Assembly (NCBI GenBank): GCA_902512325.1
Contig: CABXIT010000006.1
Span: 1-53,811 of the forward strand
Length of the DNA: 53,811 bases
Source of the DNA: an uncultured Alphaproteobacteria bacterium
GTDB lineage: Bacteria > Pseudomonadota > Alphaproteobacteria > HIMB59 > GCA-002718135
Reading direction: 5' to 3'
In this document: one piece after another, positions 26,297 through 34,710 of the stretch
Layout: each line of letters starts with the position of its first letter
How positions within the stretch are numbered: the first letter of the stretch is position 1
Notes under the pieces: model-generated
What the model was told of the DNA's origin: nothing
The model's input: the letters and a program-made list of their open reading frames with translations, nothing else
Databases searched by the model: none
Made by a program: the position numbers and the translations under genes

Positions 26297-27382
26297 GTGG
26301 TAAAAAAAATAGGTATTTTAACAAGTGGAGGAGATTGTGCAGGCTTAAATGCAGTTATTAGAGCCGTAACCCTTCGTGCAACAAATGAATATGGATGGAA
26401 AGTTTATGGATTAAGAGATGGAACTTTAGGTTTAATGAAAGACCCAATTGATGTAGTTGAATTAAAGCCTGATTTTTTTGATGGAAATTTAATGAGAATG
26501 GGAGGAACTTTCTTAGGATCTAATAACAAAGGCAATCCATTTGGCAGTATTGAAAAAGAAGGAAAAAAAATTGGAGTTTCAGAATTGATTATTGAAAGTT
26601 TTAAAAAATTACAATTAGAAGCTCTAATAGGAATTGGCGGTGATGGAAGTTTAAAACTTTTACAATCTTTAACAAGGAAGGGGAATATAAACTTTATAGG
26701 TATTCCTAAAACAATTGATAATGATGTTAAGCATAATGAGTTGTCTATTGGATATGATACAGCAGTAGATGTTGCTACAAATGCCCTTGATATGTTGCAA
26801 CCTACAGCAGCTAGTCACAGAAGAGCAATGATATTGGAAGTTATGGGTAGAGACGCAGGTCACATAGCTTTAAATTCAGGCATAGCTGGTGGAGCGGATG
26901 TAATATTAATTCCTGAAATTCCGTATTCAATTAAGGGGATAGCAAATCATATTGATAAAATTCGAAGTAACGGTAGAAATCATGCGTTGATTGTTGTTGC
27001 AGAAGCAGTCAAAAAAGAAGATGGAAAAAAAGCTACAGTGAAGTTTATTGATGGAGAAGTTAGATTAGGTGGTATTGGTACTTATCTAGGTGATGAAATC
27101 TATAAACTTACCGATGCTGAAACTCGTGTTACAGTTCTTGGACACGTTCAAAGAGGTGCTCAGCCTACTCACAGAGATAGACTTATTGCAAGTGCCTTTG
27201 GAGTTAAGGCCGTAGATTTAATTGCTAATAAAAAATATAATAGGGTGGTTGTTTGGCAAGATAGGAGTGTAAAAGATGTTTCATTAGATTCCATTGCTGG
27301 AAAATCTCAAACATTAAGTAAGTCCGACCCACTTATAGAAGTAGCTAAAGGATTGGGTATTTATATAGGTGAATTTAATTAA
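26297..27382 (+). CDS. pfk: 6-phosphofructokinase, likely pyrophosphate- or group III-type
   Basis: Phosphorylates fructose 6-phosphate, 361 residues. GGDCAGLNAVIRA (11-23) forms the phosphate loop; GGDGS at 114-118 and PKTIDND at 137-143 hold the metal and catalytic Asp141; MGRDAGHIALNSGIAGGAD (about 189-207) binds substrate. Donor use is ambiguous: Gly117 (Gly104 in E. coli PfkA) is the ATP-type residue, but Lys138 (Gly124 in E. coli) is the residue usually found in PPi-dependent enzymes. Start is GTG at 26297; TATATA at 26283-26288 lies so close that a near-leaderless message is possible. Shares stop TTAA with the SDR gene. Confidence 0.93.
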   Translation: MVKKIGILTSGGDCAGLNAVIRAVTLRATNEYGWKVYGLRDGTLGLMKDPIDVVELKPDFFDGNLMRMGGTFLGSNNKGNPFGSIEKEGKKIGVSELIIESFKKLQLEALIGIGGDGSLKLLQSLTRKGNINFIGIPKTIDNDVKHNELSIGYDTAVDVATNALDMLQPTAASHRRAMILEVMGRDAGHIALNSGIAGGADVILIPEIPYSIKGIANHIDKIRSNGRNHALIVVAEAVKKEDGKKATVKFIDGEVRLGGIGTYLGDEIYKLTDAETRVTVLGHVQRGAQPTHRDRLIASAFGVKAVDLIANKKYNRVVVWQDRSVKDVSLDSIAGKSQTLSKSDPLIEVAKGLGIYIGEFN

Positions 27383-28143
27383 AATTTACCAATCTTTTTC
27401 CATAGAAAAAAGTATATTCTGTAAGGTAGAATTCTTAAAATCTTTACTATAAATAATATAGTAAAAGGGAAATAAATTTCAAATCTTTGTTTATAAACTA
27501 GACCCGTATATATTTTTTCAGCAGCAAATTCAGCAGATTTTAAGAAAGGCATTTTAAATGAATTTAATCTCGTAGCCTCAGTATCAATAAAACCTGGGTT
27601 AATTACTTTGACAGAAATTCCAATTTTTTTAAAATCAAAAAATAAACTTTCTGAAAGATTTAATTGAGCAGCTTTAGTCATTCCATAAGCGCCTGAAGTT
27701 GGCCAACCTCTATAACCAATTGGTGATGATACGATTGCTATAGTATTTTTCCTGTGTTTCATTACATTTTTAAGAACATCTATACAATAAAGAGTACCTT
27801 TTAAGTTAACATCTATAAGTAATTCGTAATTATTTATATCAAATTCTTGATTTTTATTTGGAGTATATGCAGCAGCATTTAGTAGTGCTATATCAATTTG
27901 CCCAATTTCATTTTCTATAAATAATATAGTTTTTTTTACTTCATTTTTATCTGCTATATCGCATTTAACCGTAAAGAGGTTTTCACTTTTATTTTTGTTG
28001 AGAAGTCTTTCTTTAGCTTTATTTAATTTATCACTATTACTTGAGCTAATAATTACAATCCAATTATTAATTAAAAAATGTTCTGCCGTAGCAAAGCCAA
28101 TCCCTGAAGAACCTCCAGTAATCCAAATTATTTTGGTAGGCAT
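27379..28143 (-). CDS. Short-chain dehydrogenase/reductase
   Basis: 254-residue SDR oxidoreductase of unknown substrate. Cofactor loop TGGSSGIG (9-16), NAA structural motif (LLNAAAYTP near 88-96), catalytic Ser139/140, Tyr153 and Lys157 in GAYGMTKAA. The C-terminal 40 residues are hydrophobic and aromatic (FPFTILFIVKILRILPYRIYFFLW-like, beginning near 225), suggesting membrane attachment. Three bases after the DUF6134-like gene, so co-transcribed with it. Its stop lies on the TTAA shared with pfk. An acyl- or sterol-type substrate would suit the membrane anchor but this is a guess. Confidence 0.9.
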   Translation of the reverse strand: MPTKIIWITGGSSGIGFATAEHFLINNWIVIISSSNSDKLNKAKERLLNKNKSENLFTVKCDIADKNEVKKTILFIENEIGQIDIALLNAAAYTPNKNQEFDINNYELLIDVNLKGTLYCIDVLKNVMKHRKNTIAIVSSPIGYRGWPTSGAYGMTKAAQLNLSESLFFDFKKIGISVKVINPGFIDTEATRLNSFKMPFLKSAEFAAEKIYTGLVYKQRFEIYFPFTILFIVKILRILPYRIYFFLWKKIGKF

Positions 28144-28146
28144 TAA

Positions 28147-28827
28147 TTATTCCCAATCACTTCTTATGATAGTTATAGTTTTTTTATCCTTGGGATTTTT
28201 AAATTCCATTTTTAAAAGCTCATCGCCTTGATACCATAAAGTATATTCTGGAAAAGGCCCTTTATCTTTGGGATTTTTTGAAGCATTAAAAATAATTTTT
28301 TCCGCTTCTATTTTAGAATTATTAATTTTTATTTTTTCTTCTTTTAATTTTTGAACACTTATTTCTCTCACAATCCCTTTTTGCGTATCAAATACCTCTT
28401 TTTCTTTTAGCATTTGCTTATTCCAGTAATTAAGTGGAACAATATTTTCATCTAATTCAAGTAAGCCATCCATTCCAGTAGCCATAAAAACCCCATTCTC
28501 GTCCTTACCATCAATTTTATATTCCCTGTCATCTTCAAAGTCAGTAAACCCGTCTATTGATATGAAATTGCCATTCTGCCAGGTTTCTTTTGTTTCCTGA
28601 AAAAATTTATAAGCTGGAATAAATAAAACTTTAACCTCAATATCTAAAATTGAATGTAAGATTAAATTTTCTTCATCATTAATAAATTTTATAGTTAAGT
28701 TCCCAATTATTTTGTTTTTTCTTAATACATCAAAGCTTACTTCATTATCATCTGGAATTGGGAAAACTTCTGCATTTGAAGATATGTTAAAAAAAATTAA
28801 AATTAAAAATAATGAGAATATTTTCAT
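28147..28827 (-). CDS. Exported protein, DUF6134/DUF3108-like
   Basis: 226 residues with an N-terminal signal peptide (about 1-19, MKIFSLFLILIFFNISSNAE). The rest is beta-rich: EVSFDVLRKNKIIGNLTIKF, a central WQNGNFISIDGFTDFEDD and the closing LWYQGDELLKMEFK pattern, which resembles DUF6134 and, more distantly, DUF3108 outer-membrane/periplasmic proteins. No catalytic motif is visible. Its ATG overlaps the last codons of the upstream SDR remnant (ATGA at 28827-28824). Family assignment is from memory of the pattern and is moderate. Confidence 0.6.
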   Translation of the reverse strand: MKIFSLFLILIFFNISSNAEVFPIPDDNEVSFDVLRKNKIIGNLTIKFINDEENLILHSILDIEVKVLFIPAYKFFQETKETWQNGNFISIDGFTDFEDDREYKIDGKDENGVFMATGMDGLLELDENIVPLNYWNKQMLKEKEVFDTQKGIVREISVQKLKEEKIKINNSKIEAEKIIFNASKNPKDKGPFPEYTLWYQGDELLKMEFKNPKDKKTITIIRSDWE

Positions 28828-29131
28828 GCTTTTACTGTTAGTGTAGATTTAACTCCATCAATATGAAATATTTGTCCAGTAATCCAGTTATTTTTTTCAC
28901 TTAAAAGAAAACTTGTTAAATCTCCAAATTCTTCAACTCTGCCTATTTTTGGTGTTTGCTGTATATTCTCTATTACCTTTCTTATGGTGTCGTTACTAAT
29001 CATCTTTTGTTTATTAAATCATCTTTATTTCTCGATATAATTACAGGAGAATAACCTTCTTCATTCATTTTCTTTGCAATGAAAAAACTAATTGTGCCTG
29101 CCACTCTAATAATAAGTATTTTTTTGCCCAT
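28824..29131 (-). pseudogene. Remnant of a deleted short-chain dehydrogenase gene
   Basis: This 300-base stretch lacks any full gene but encodes two pieces of one SDR. Piece 1 (29131-29000, 43 residues) starts MGKKILIIRVAGTISFFIAK and continues with EEGYSPVIISRNKDDL: an SDR first beta-alpha-beta unit with a spoiled glycine loop (GTIS where GxxxGxG is expected). Piece 2 (29003-28824, 59 residues) contains KIGRVEEFGDLTSFLLSEKN followed by WITGQIFHIDG, the classic SDR C-terminus. Roughly 130-150 middle residues, including Ser-Tyr-Lys, are missing, and the two pieces are in different frames, joined by an ATGA. This reads as an internal deletion with decay. The stop of ctaA lies one base upstream. 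Confidence 0.8.
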
Positions 29132-29132
29132 A

Positions 29133-30176
29133 TTAAATTTCTTTTATAGTTGATTTGAAATAAGCGAATAATAAAATAGATAATAAAAGTACTGAGTTTG
29201 TTTGATGTAAGCTGGCATATTGTATAGCAACATTTGATACTAATGTCATTACCCCTAAAAAAAATTGTAAACTTAAAGTAGACAAAACAAGACAAATAAT
29301 TACTTTATGTAACTGAATAAATTCTTTAATAAATAAGTAAGTAAATAGTGAAAAAGTATAAATGAATGTTAGCGTAGCAATCCATCTATGATTAAAATTT
29401 ATAGTTACAGTATTTTCAAATAAATTTAACATACCCAATTCTTTTAAATAAATATCATCAGGTATAATTTTTCCATTCATCAAAGGATAAGTATTAAATG
29501 ATTGACCTGCATGAGAACCCGCCATAAAACCTCCACTTAAAATAGTAATAAATACTAGTAATATAGAAATTAATATTAAAAATTTTTTAGATTTAAAATA
29601 TAAAAATCTTTTACTTTTGAGATTATAGTATTCAATACTAGTCCAAAGCAATAAAGAATATATTATAATTGCATTTGATAAGTGAAATGTTAACCTATAA
29701 GCACTTACATAAGGATTATTTTGAAGTCCACTTTTTACCATCCACCATCCAACGAAGCCTTGTATTAAACCTAAGATAAAAATAATAGTAAATCTTTTAT
29801 AGAAAAATATATTTAAGTATTTTTTTAAAAAGAAATATAGAAATGGAATTAAAAAAACTACACCAATTAACCTAGCAAAAAACCTATGAAACCATTCCCA
29901 CCAAAAAATATATTTGAATTCTTCTAAGGTCATATTTTTATTAACATATATAAATTCTGGAGTTAGCTGATAATCATTAAATACTCTCAGCCATTGATTT
30001 TGATTTAAAGGAGGTATCGTGCCAAGCAATGGTTGCCAATCAACCATTGATAGTCCTGAATCAGTAAGTCTTGTCAAACCTCCGATAACTATAATTAAAA
30101 ATACCATTATTGTTAATAATATTAACCATAGCATAACAGGTTTCTGGAAATTAAGATTTAGTTCAGTAAATTGCAT
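29133..30176 (-). CDS. ctaA: Heme A synthase (COX15/CtaA type 2)
   Basis: Membrane enzyme that oxidises the C8 methyl of heme O to the formyl of heme A for cytochrome c oxidase. About 347 residues, eight helices, with the paired heme histidines: WWEWFHRFFARLIG, GWWMVKSGL, RLTFHLSNAIIIYSLLLW, NFNHRWIATLTF and the last-helix SLHQTNSVLLLS. The TDSGLSMVDWQPLLGTIPPL loop is a COX15 hallmark. I start at 30176 (MQFTELNLNF): the longer frame to 30287 would run into the divergent ferredoxin reductase gene. Flanked by FNR and ferredoxin genes that may supply its electrons. Confidence 0.92.
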   Translation of the reverse strand: MQFTELNLNFQKPVMLWLILLTIMVFLIIVIGGLTRLTDSGLSMVDWQPLLGTIPPLNQNQWLRVFNDYQLTPEFIYVNKNMTLEEFKYIFWWEWFHRFFARLIGVVFLIPFLYFFLKKYLNIFFYKRFTIIFILGLIQGFVGWWMVKSGLQNNPYVSAYRLTFHLSNAIIIYSLLLWTSIEYYNLKSKRFLYFKSKKFLILISILLVFITILSGGFMAGSHAGQSFNTYPLMNGKIIPDDIYLKELGMLNLFENTVTINFNHRWIATLTFIYTFSLFTYLFIKEFIQLHKVIICLVLSTLSLQFFLGVMTLVSNVAIQYASLHQTNSVLLLSILLFAYFKSTIKEI

Positions 30177-30228
30177 AAAAGTTAATATATTATATAGAAA
30201 TAGTAATAAAAGTTGATATTTAAATCCC

Positions 30229-31242
30229 ATGATTGAAAAAACTGATGTTATAATTATTGGAGCTGGACCAGTTGGTTTATTTGCCATTTTTGAGCTAGGA
30301 TTGCTGAATATTTCCTGTCATGTAATTGATAATTTAGATAAACCAGGTGGTCAATGTGCTGAACTTTATCCAGAAAAACCAATCTATGACATACCATCAA
30401 GAGTTTCAATAACTGGGCAGGAACTTACTGATGATTTATTGGCACAGGCTAAACCTTTTAGCCCAGTCTATCATTTTAATCAGCAAGTTGAAAAAATTGT
30501 TAAACTTGAAACAAATGAATGGTTAGTTGAAACAAGCCTTAACAAAAAACTAAAAGCAAAGTGTATAGTAATTGCAGCTGGAGCAGGTAGTTTTGTTCCA
30601 CGAAAAATACCGATTGAAAATCTTGATTATCTAGAAGATAAAAATATTATGTATGCTGTTAGAAATAAATCTATTCTAGAAAATAAGGAAATTTTAATCG
30701 TTGGGGGTGGTGACTCTGCTTTAGATTGGACTAATGAATTATCAAAAATAGCTAATGTGACCTTGATGCATCGCAGAAAAGAATTTAGGGCTGCACCTGA
30801 CTCTGTATCCAAAATGCTTGAATTAGAAAAAGATAAAAAAATAAATTTTTTACTTGGGCAAATTGATAGCATAGAAGATTTGAAAAATGGTAAAATAAAG
30901 GTGACAGTAAAAAACAACGATGAAAAAAATAATTTTGAAGTTGATTATTTATTGCCATTTTTTGGCTTAAAAATGGAACTTGGACCAATTGCAAATTGGG
31001 ATCTTAATTTAGATGAAAATTTAATTAAGGTTGATGCAGAGAAATTCGAGACTTCAGTGCCATCAATCTTTGCAATTGGAGATATAAATACTTACCCAGG
31101 AAAATTAAAATTAATTTTATCTGGTTTCCATGAAGCTGCTTTAATGGCTCAACAATGTTTTAAATATTGTTTTCCAGATAAAAAAAATGTATTTCGCTAC
31201 ACCACATCATCAAAAGATCTGCACAAAAAATTGAATATTTAA
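30229..31242 (+). CDS. Ferredoxin-NADP+ reductase, thioredoxin-reductase-like type
   Basis: Flavoenzyme moving electrons between NADPH and ferredoxin, 337 residues. FAD-binding GAGPVG at 11-16, the typical GGQCAELYPEKPIYDIP segment (about 41-57), NADPH-binding VGGGDSA (158-164) and MHRRKEFRAAPDS, and the second FAD motif FAIGDINTYPGKLKLILSGFHEA near 282-304. There is no CxxC redox pair, which separates this FNR2 group from thioredoxin reductase. Its stop shares one base with the ferredoxin start (TAATG), and ctaA lies 52 bases away in the opposite direction. Confidence 0.94.
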   Translation: MIEKTDVIIIGAGPVGLFAIFELGLLNISCHVIDNLDKPGGQCAELYPEKPIYDIPSRVSITGQELTDDLLAQAKPFSPVYHFNQQVEKIVKLETNEWLVETSLNKKLKAKCIVIAAGAGSFVPRKIPIENLDYLEDKNIMYAVRNKSILENKEILIVGGGDSALDWTNELSKIANVTLMHRRKEFRAAPDSVSKMLELEKDKKINFLLGQIDSIEDLKNGKIKVTVKNNDEKNNFEVDYLLPFFGLKMELGPIANWDLNLDENLIKVDAEKFETSVPSIFAIGDINTYPGKLKLILSGFHEAALMAQQCFKYCFPDKKNVFRYTTSSKDLHKKLNI

Positions 31243-31550
31243 TGAAGATAAAAGTAACTGACCGAGACGGAAATAAGCATGAATTAGAAGGAGACTCTAA
31301 CTCTACTTTAATGGAAATTTTAAGAGATGCTGGTCTTGATATAGAAGCAGCATGCGGGGGTTGTTGTGCCTGTGCTACCTGTCATGTGTATATTAGTGAT
31401 AAGTGGTTAGAAAAGATTAATGTTAGAGACGATGATGAGGAATCAATGCTTGATCAAGCTTTTGATGTCAAAAATACATCCAGATTAAGTTGCCAAATAA
31501 GCCTTTCTGAAGAATTGGATGGCATTGAATTGGAGTTAGCTCCCCAGTAA
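31242..31550 (+). CDS. [2Fe-2S] ferredoxin, adrenodoxin/ISC type
   Basis: Electron carrier, 102 residues. Cluster ligands follow the vertebrate/ISC spacing: C38-x5-C44-x2-C47-x36-C84, within ACGGCCACATCHVYI; two further cysteines (C41, C42) are in the loop. Conserved DDDEESMLDQAFDV (about 63-76) is the acidic helix used by adrenodoxin-like proteins to bind their reductases. Directly coupled to the FNR gene by a one-base overlap. No hsc/isc genes are adjacent, so a dedicated role with the FNR (and possibly heme A synthase) is plausible. Confidence 0.95.
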   Translation: MKIKVTDRDGNKHELEGDSNSTLMEILRDAGLDIEAACGGCCACATCHVYISDKWLEKINVRDDDEESMLDQAFDVKNTSRLSCQISLSEELDGIELELAPQ

Positions 31551-31583
31551 AAAAAGAAAAAAAGGCTTTACAAATGATTATTG

Positions 31584-31610
31584 TTTGTATACAAATAGTT
31601 TGTATACAAA
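31584..31610 (+). promoter_or_regulatory. Two identical 12-base palindromes at the marR start: likely autoregulatory operator
   Basis: TTTGTATACAAA occurs twice, at 31584-31595 and 31599-31610, each a perfect self-complement, with centres 15 bases apart. The second copy ends on the A of the preferred ATG (31610) of the MarR-family gene. TATACA elements inside both copies could also serve as -10 boxes. Two such sites beside a MarR gene is the usual look of autoregulation. No Shine-Dalgarno lies between the palindromes and the ATG. Confidence 0.72.
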
Positions 31611-32071
31611 TGGCAGACACTTCTCTTAACGAGAATAGAATAGGTTTATTAATTTGGCAGACATCCAATCTCTGGCAATCCAGAATTCGTAATCAAATAA
31701 GCAAATTTAATCTTTCATTTAATGAGTATCTCATATTAGAAACTGTTTATAATTTATCAAAATCTTTATCTGATATTAATCAAGTAGATATAGTAAAAAA
31801 CTCTTTTATCGATAAATCGGTGGTAAGTGCTAAATTGACACAATTAGATAAAAAGAAATTAATTAAAAAAATGACACCAAATGATAACAGATCAAATAAA
31901 TTAGCATTAACAAGAGAAGGTATAATTATTGTTGAAAAAATCATAAATAATGTAATTGAAGTGGAAAATGTTTTCTTTAGTAAATTAAATCAAGAAACTT
32001 TTAATTTCATTAATTCCTTAAAATTGATATTGGGTAAAAAAATTAGAATTAAAGCAAGTTATAATGAGTAA
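31610..32071 (+). CDS. MarR-family transcriptional regulator
   Basis: Dimeric winged-helix DNA-binding protein, about 153 residues. Recognition region: SLSDINQVDIVKNSFIDKSV then VSAKLTQLDKKKLIKKMTPN (about 52-91), the usual MarR order of helix-turn-helix plus wing with DNRSNKLALTREG. The start is set at 31610 (MADTSLNENR); a frame from 31574 would translate the operator palindromes as VCIQIVCIQ, an unnatural N-terminus. The 3' end overlaps lysK by 8 bases, so the regulator, lysK, pyrD and the HAD gene are probably one operon. Effector unknown. Confidence 0.85.
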   Translation: MADTSLNENRIGLLIWQTSNLWQSRIRNQISKFNLSFNEYLILETVYNLSKSLSDINQVDIVKNSFIDKSVVSAKLTQLDKKKLIKKMTPNDNRSNKLALTREGIIIVEKIINNVIEVENVFFSKLNQETFNFINSLKLILGKKIRIKASYNE

Positions 32072-33668
32072 AATAGATTTAAAATATTATAATAATTTAA
32101 AATCCTGGCCCTTCAAAGAGGCTGAGCAAATAATAAAAAGGAATGGTGGTTTAGCAAATTTTAAAACCCCAAGTAAAGGTTATATTCTTCTCGAAACGGG
32201 TTATGGACCATCAGGCTTACCACACATTGGAACATTCGGTGAAGTGGTTAGAACGACTATGGTCAGAAATGCTTTAATGTCTCTTGTGAATTGCCCAACA
32301 AAATTAATTGCATTTTCAGATGATATGGATGGATTAAGAAAGGTTCCAGATAATGTGCCTAATAAAAATATGCTAAGTGAAAACATTGGCAAACCCTTAA
32401 CTGCTATTCCTGATCCTTTTGAAAAGTTTGAAAGTTTTGGCCATCATAATAATGCAAAACTTAGATCCTTTTTGGATAAATTTAAATTTGATTATAATTT
32501 TGTAAGCTCAACTGAACAATATAAAAGTGGTTTTTTTGATAATACTATTATTGAAATTCTTCAAAATTATGAAAAGATACTTGAGATAATTTTACCAACT
32601 TTAAGAAAAGAAAGAAAGAGTACTTACAGTCCATTTTTGCCAATAAGTACAGAGTCTGGAAATGTCTTACAGATACAAATAGAGGAATATAGACCTAAAA
32701 GTAGTAGCATAATTTATACAGAGCCAAAAAATAATAAAAAAGTAGAAGTTTTAGTTACGGGTGGAAATTGCAAATTACAATGGAAAGTCGATTGGGCTAT
32801 GAGATGGATGGCTCTAGGAGTAGATTATGAAATGTGTGGCAAAGATCTTACTGAAAGTGTCGATTTGGCATCAAAAATTTGTAAAGCTGTAGGTAAGAGT
32901 TCTCCTATTAATTTAATTTATGAGATGTTTCTTGATGAAAAAGGTGAAAAAATATCAAAATCAATTGGCAATGGTATTAGCGTTGATGAATGGTTACGTT
33001 ACGGTTCTCCTGAAAGTTTGTCATTGTTTATGTATCAAAAACCTAAATCTGCTAAAAAACTTTTTTTTGATGTAATTCCAAAAACAGTTGATGAGTATAT
33101 TTCTCATATCAATAGTTATAAAAAACTAGATGAACAAAAAAAATTAGATAGCCCACTATGGCATATTCATTCAGGTAACCCGAAAGACTTTAAATCAGAT
33201 ATTACTTTTAATTCACTTACAAATCTTGTAAGTATTTGTAATACTGATGATAAGAATATAATTTGGGGATTTGTTAATCAATATGATAAAAATATTAATT
33301 CAAAAGATAATCCTGAATTTGATAATTTAATTGATTATGCGATCAATTATTATAATGATTTTGTGTTACCAAATAAAAAATATTTAAATATTACTAATGA
33401 TAATAAAGTTGTATTTGAAGCAATCCTTGATGTTCTTAAATTAAAAGTAAATGAAAATACTTCTGCTGAAGAAATTCAAACATTACTTTATTCAGTTGGT
33501 AAAAATCATCAATTTGAAAATTTAAAAGATTTCTTTAAACTTGTATATAGAGTTTTACTAGGTCAAGAGCAAGGACCACGTTTGGGTTCATTTATCAAAT
33601 TATATGGAGTCAAGGATACGATAAAAATAATTGATCAAAAACTTAAAATTTTAAATAATGTTAATTAA
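32064..33668 (+). CDS. lysK: Lysyl-tRNA synthetase, class I
   Basis: Charges tRNA-Lys, 534 residues, with the class I catalytic fold found in archaea, spirochaetes and alphaproteobacteria, not the class II LysS. HIGH-type motif PHIGT (53-57) in GYGPSGLPHIGTFGE, KMSKS-type KISKS at 296-300 in GEKISKSIGNG, and the helical anticodon-binding part at the C-terminus. It overlaps the MarR gene by 8 bases and pyrD by 11, and has no promoter space of its own, so it must share the MarR operator-bearing promoter or one inside marR. Confidence 0.95.
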   Translation: MSKIDLKYYNNLKSWPFKEAEQIIKRNGGLANFKTPSKGYILLETGYGPSGLPHIGTFGEVVRTTMVRNALMSLVNCPTKLIAFSDDMDGLRKVPDNVPNKNMLSENIGKPLTAIPDPFEKFESFGHHNNAKLRSFLDKFKFDYNFVSSTEQYKSGFFDNTIIEILQNYEKILEIILPTLRKERKSTYSPFLPISTESGNVLQIQIEEYRPKSSSIIYTEPKNNKKVEVLVTGGNCKLQWKVDWAMRWMALGVDYEMCGKDLTESVDLASKICKAVGKSSPINLIYEMFLDEKGEKISKSIGNGISVDEWLRYGSPESLSLFMYQKPKSAKKLFFDVIPKTVDEYISHINSYKKLDEQKKLDSPLWHIHSGNPKDFKSDITFNSLTNLVSICNTDDKNIIWGFVNQYDKNINSKDNPEFDNLIDYAINYYNDFVLPNKKYLNITNDNKVVFEAILDVLKLKVNENTSAEEIQTLLYSVGKNHQFENLKDFFKLVYRVLLGQEQGPRLGSFIKLYGVKDTIKIIDQKLKILNNVN

Positions 33669-34710
33669 TTTATTAAGGTTGTTACCACCAGAGACCGCTC
33701 ATCAAATAACAATTAGTCTTCTTAAATCAAATTTTATTTTAAAAAAAAAACAAATAAAAATTTATAAAAGTCTTAAACAAAATATACTTAATATAAATTT
33801 CAACAACCCTGTAGGTTTAGCCGCAGGATTTGATAAAAATGCTGAGGTGATCAAACAGATGCTTTATTTCGGGTTTGGCTTTGTTGAGGTAGGCACAGTA
33901 ACCCCTAATAAACAAAGAGGTAATGAAAAGCCTAGAGTTTTTAGACTTTTTGAAGATAAAGCTATTATTAACCATCTAGGTTTTAATAATTTAGGAAGTG
34001 AAAGAATTTTATCTAATCTAAAGTCATTTTATGAAGATAAGGATATTAAAGAGGTAGTAGGTGTAAATATTGGAAAAAATAATTCAACTGAAAATGATAT
34101 TGATGATTATTTATATTGTTTTGAAAAATTAGGTATTTATTGTGATTATATAACTATAAATATTTCATCACCAAATACTCCTGGTCTTAGAGATTTGCAA
34201 TTGCGTGGCAGAATAGAAACTTTAGTAAAAAAAATTCAAAAAAGACAATTAGAAATTAAAGAATTAATAAAAAAACCAATTTTTATTAAAATTTCTCCAG
34301 ACCTTAACGATGAGCAATTAAGAGATATTGCTTTAATGTCACTTGCTAATAATGTTAATGGTTTAATAATTTCAAATTCGACAATCCGACGTCCTGATAC
34401 TTTAACATCAGGATATAAAAATGAAGTAGGAGGATTAAGTGGAAAGCCGATTTTTATAGACTCAACAATTTTATTAAAAAAAATGTATTCTCTTACCAAT
34501 GGTCAAATTACACTTATTGGAGTTGGTGGTATTTCAAGTGGTTACGAATGTTATGAAAAAATAAAAGCTGGTGCTAGCTTGGTTCAATTATATACAGCAT
34601 TAGTATATCAAGGTCCAAAAATTATTAATAAAATTTTAAAAGAACTTAATGAGTTAATTAAAATTGATGGATATAAAAGTATATCTGATGCAATAGGTAA
34701 ATCTTCTTAA
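33658..34710 (+). CDS. pyrD: Dihydroorotate dehydrogenase (quinone), class 2
   Basis: Oxidises dihydroorotate to orotate in pyrimidine synthesis, passing electrons to ubiquinone; 350 residues. N-terminal amphipathic helix (PPETAHQITISLLKS) for membrane docking marks class 2. FMN-site motifs NPVGLAAGFDKNAEV (about 44-58) and GTVTPNKQRGNEKPRVFRL; catalytic Ser in INISSPNTPGLRDLQ; VGGISSGYECYEKIKAGAS near the C-terminus. Overlaps lysK by 11 bases; its stop shares one base with the next start (TAATG). Confidence 0.95.
   Translation: MLINLLRLLPPETAHQITISLLKSNFILKKKQIKIYKSLKQNILNINFNNPVGLAAGFDKNAEVIKQMLYFGFGFVEVGTVTPNKQRGNEKPRVFRLFEDKAIINHLGFNNLGSERILSNLKSFYEDKDIKEVVGVNIGKNNSTENDIDDYLYCFEKLGIYCDYITINISSPNTPGLRDLQLRGRIETLVKKIQKRQLEIKELIKKPIFIKISPDLNDEQLRDIALMSLANNVNGLIISNSTIRRPDTLTSGYKNEVGGLSGKPIFIDSTILLKKMYSLTNGQITLIGVGGISSGYECYEKIKAGASLVQLYTALVYQGPKIINKILKELNELIKIDGYKSISDAIGKSS

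Noticed and set aside
29065..29295. Minus-strand open frame of 76 codons
   Set aside because: Overlaps the 3' end of ctaA and the SDR remnant in another frame and has no family resemblance.
30177..30287. Longer ctaA start
   Set aside because: Would overlap the divergent ferredoxin reductase gene by 59 bases and adds sequence not found in COX15.
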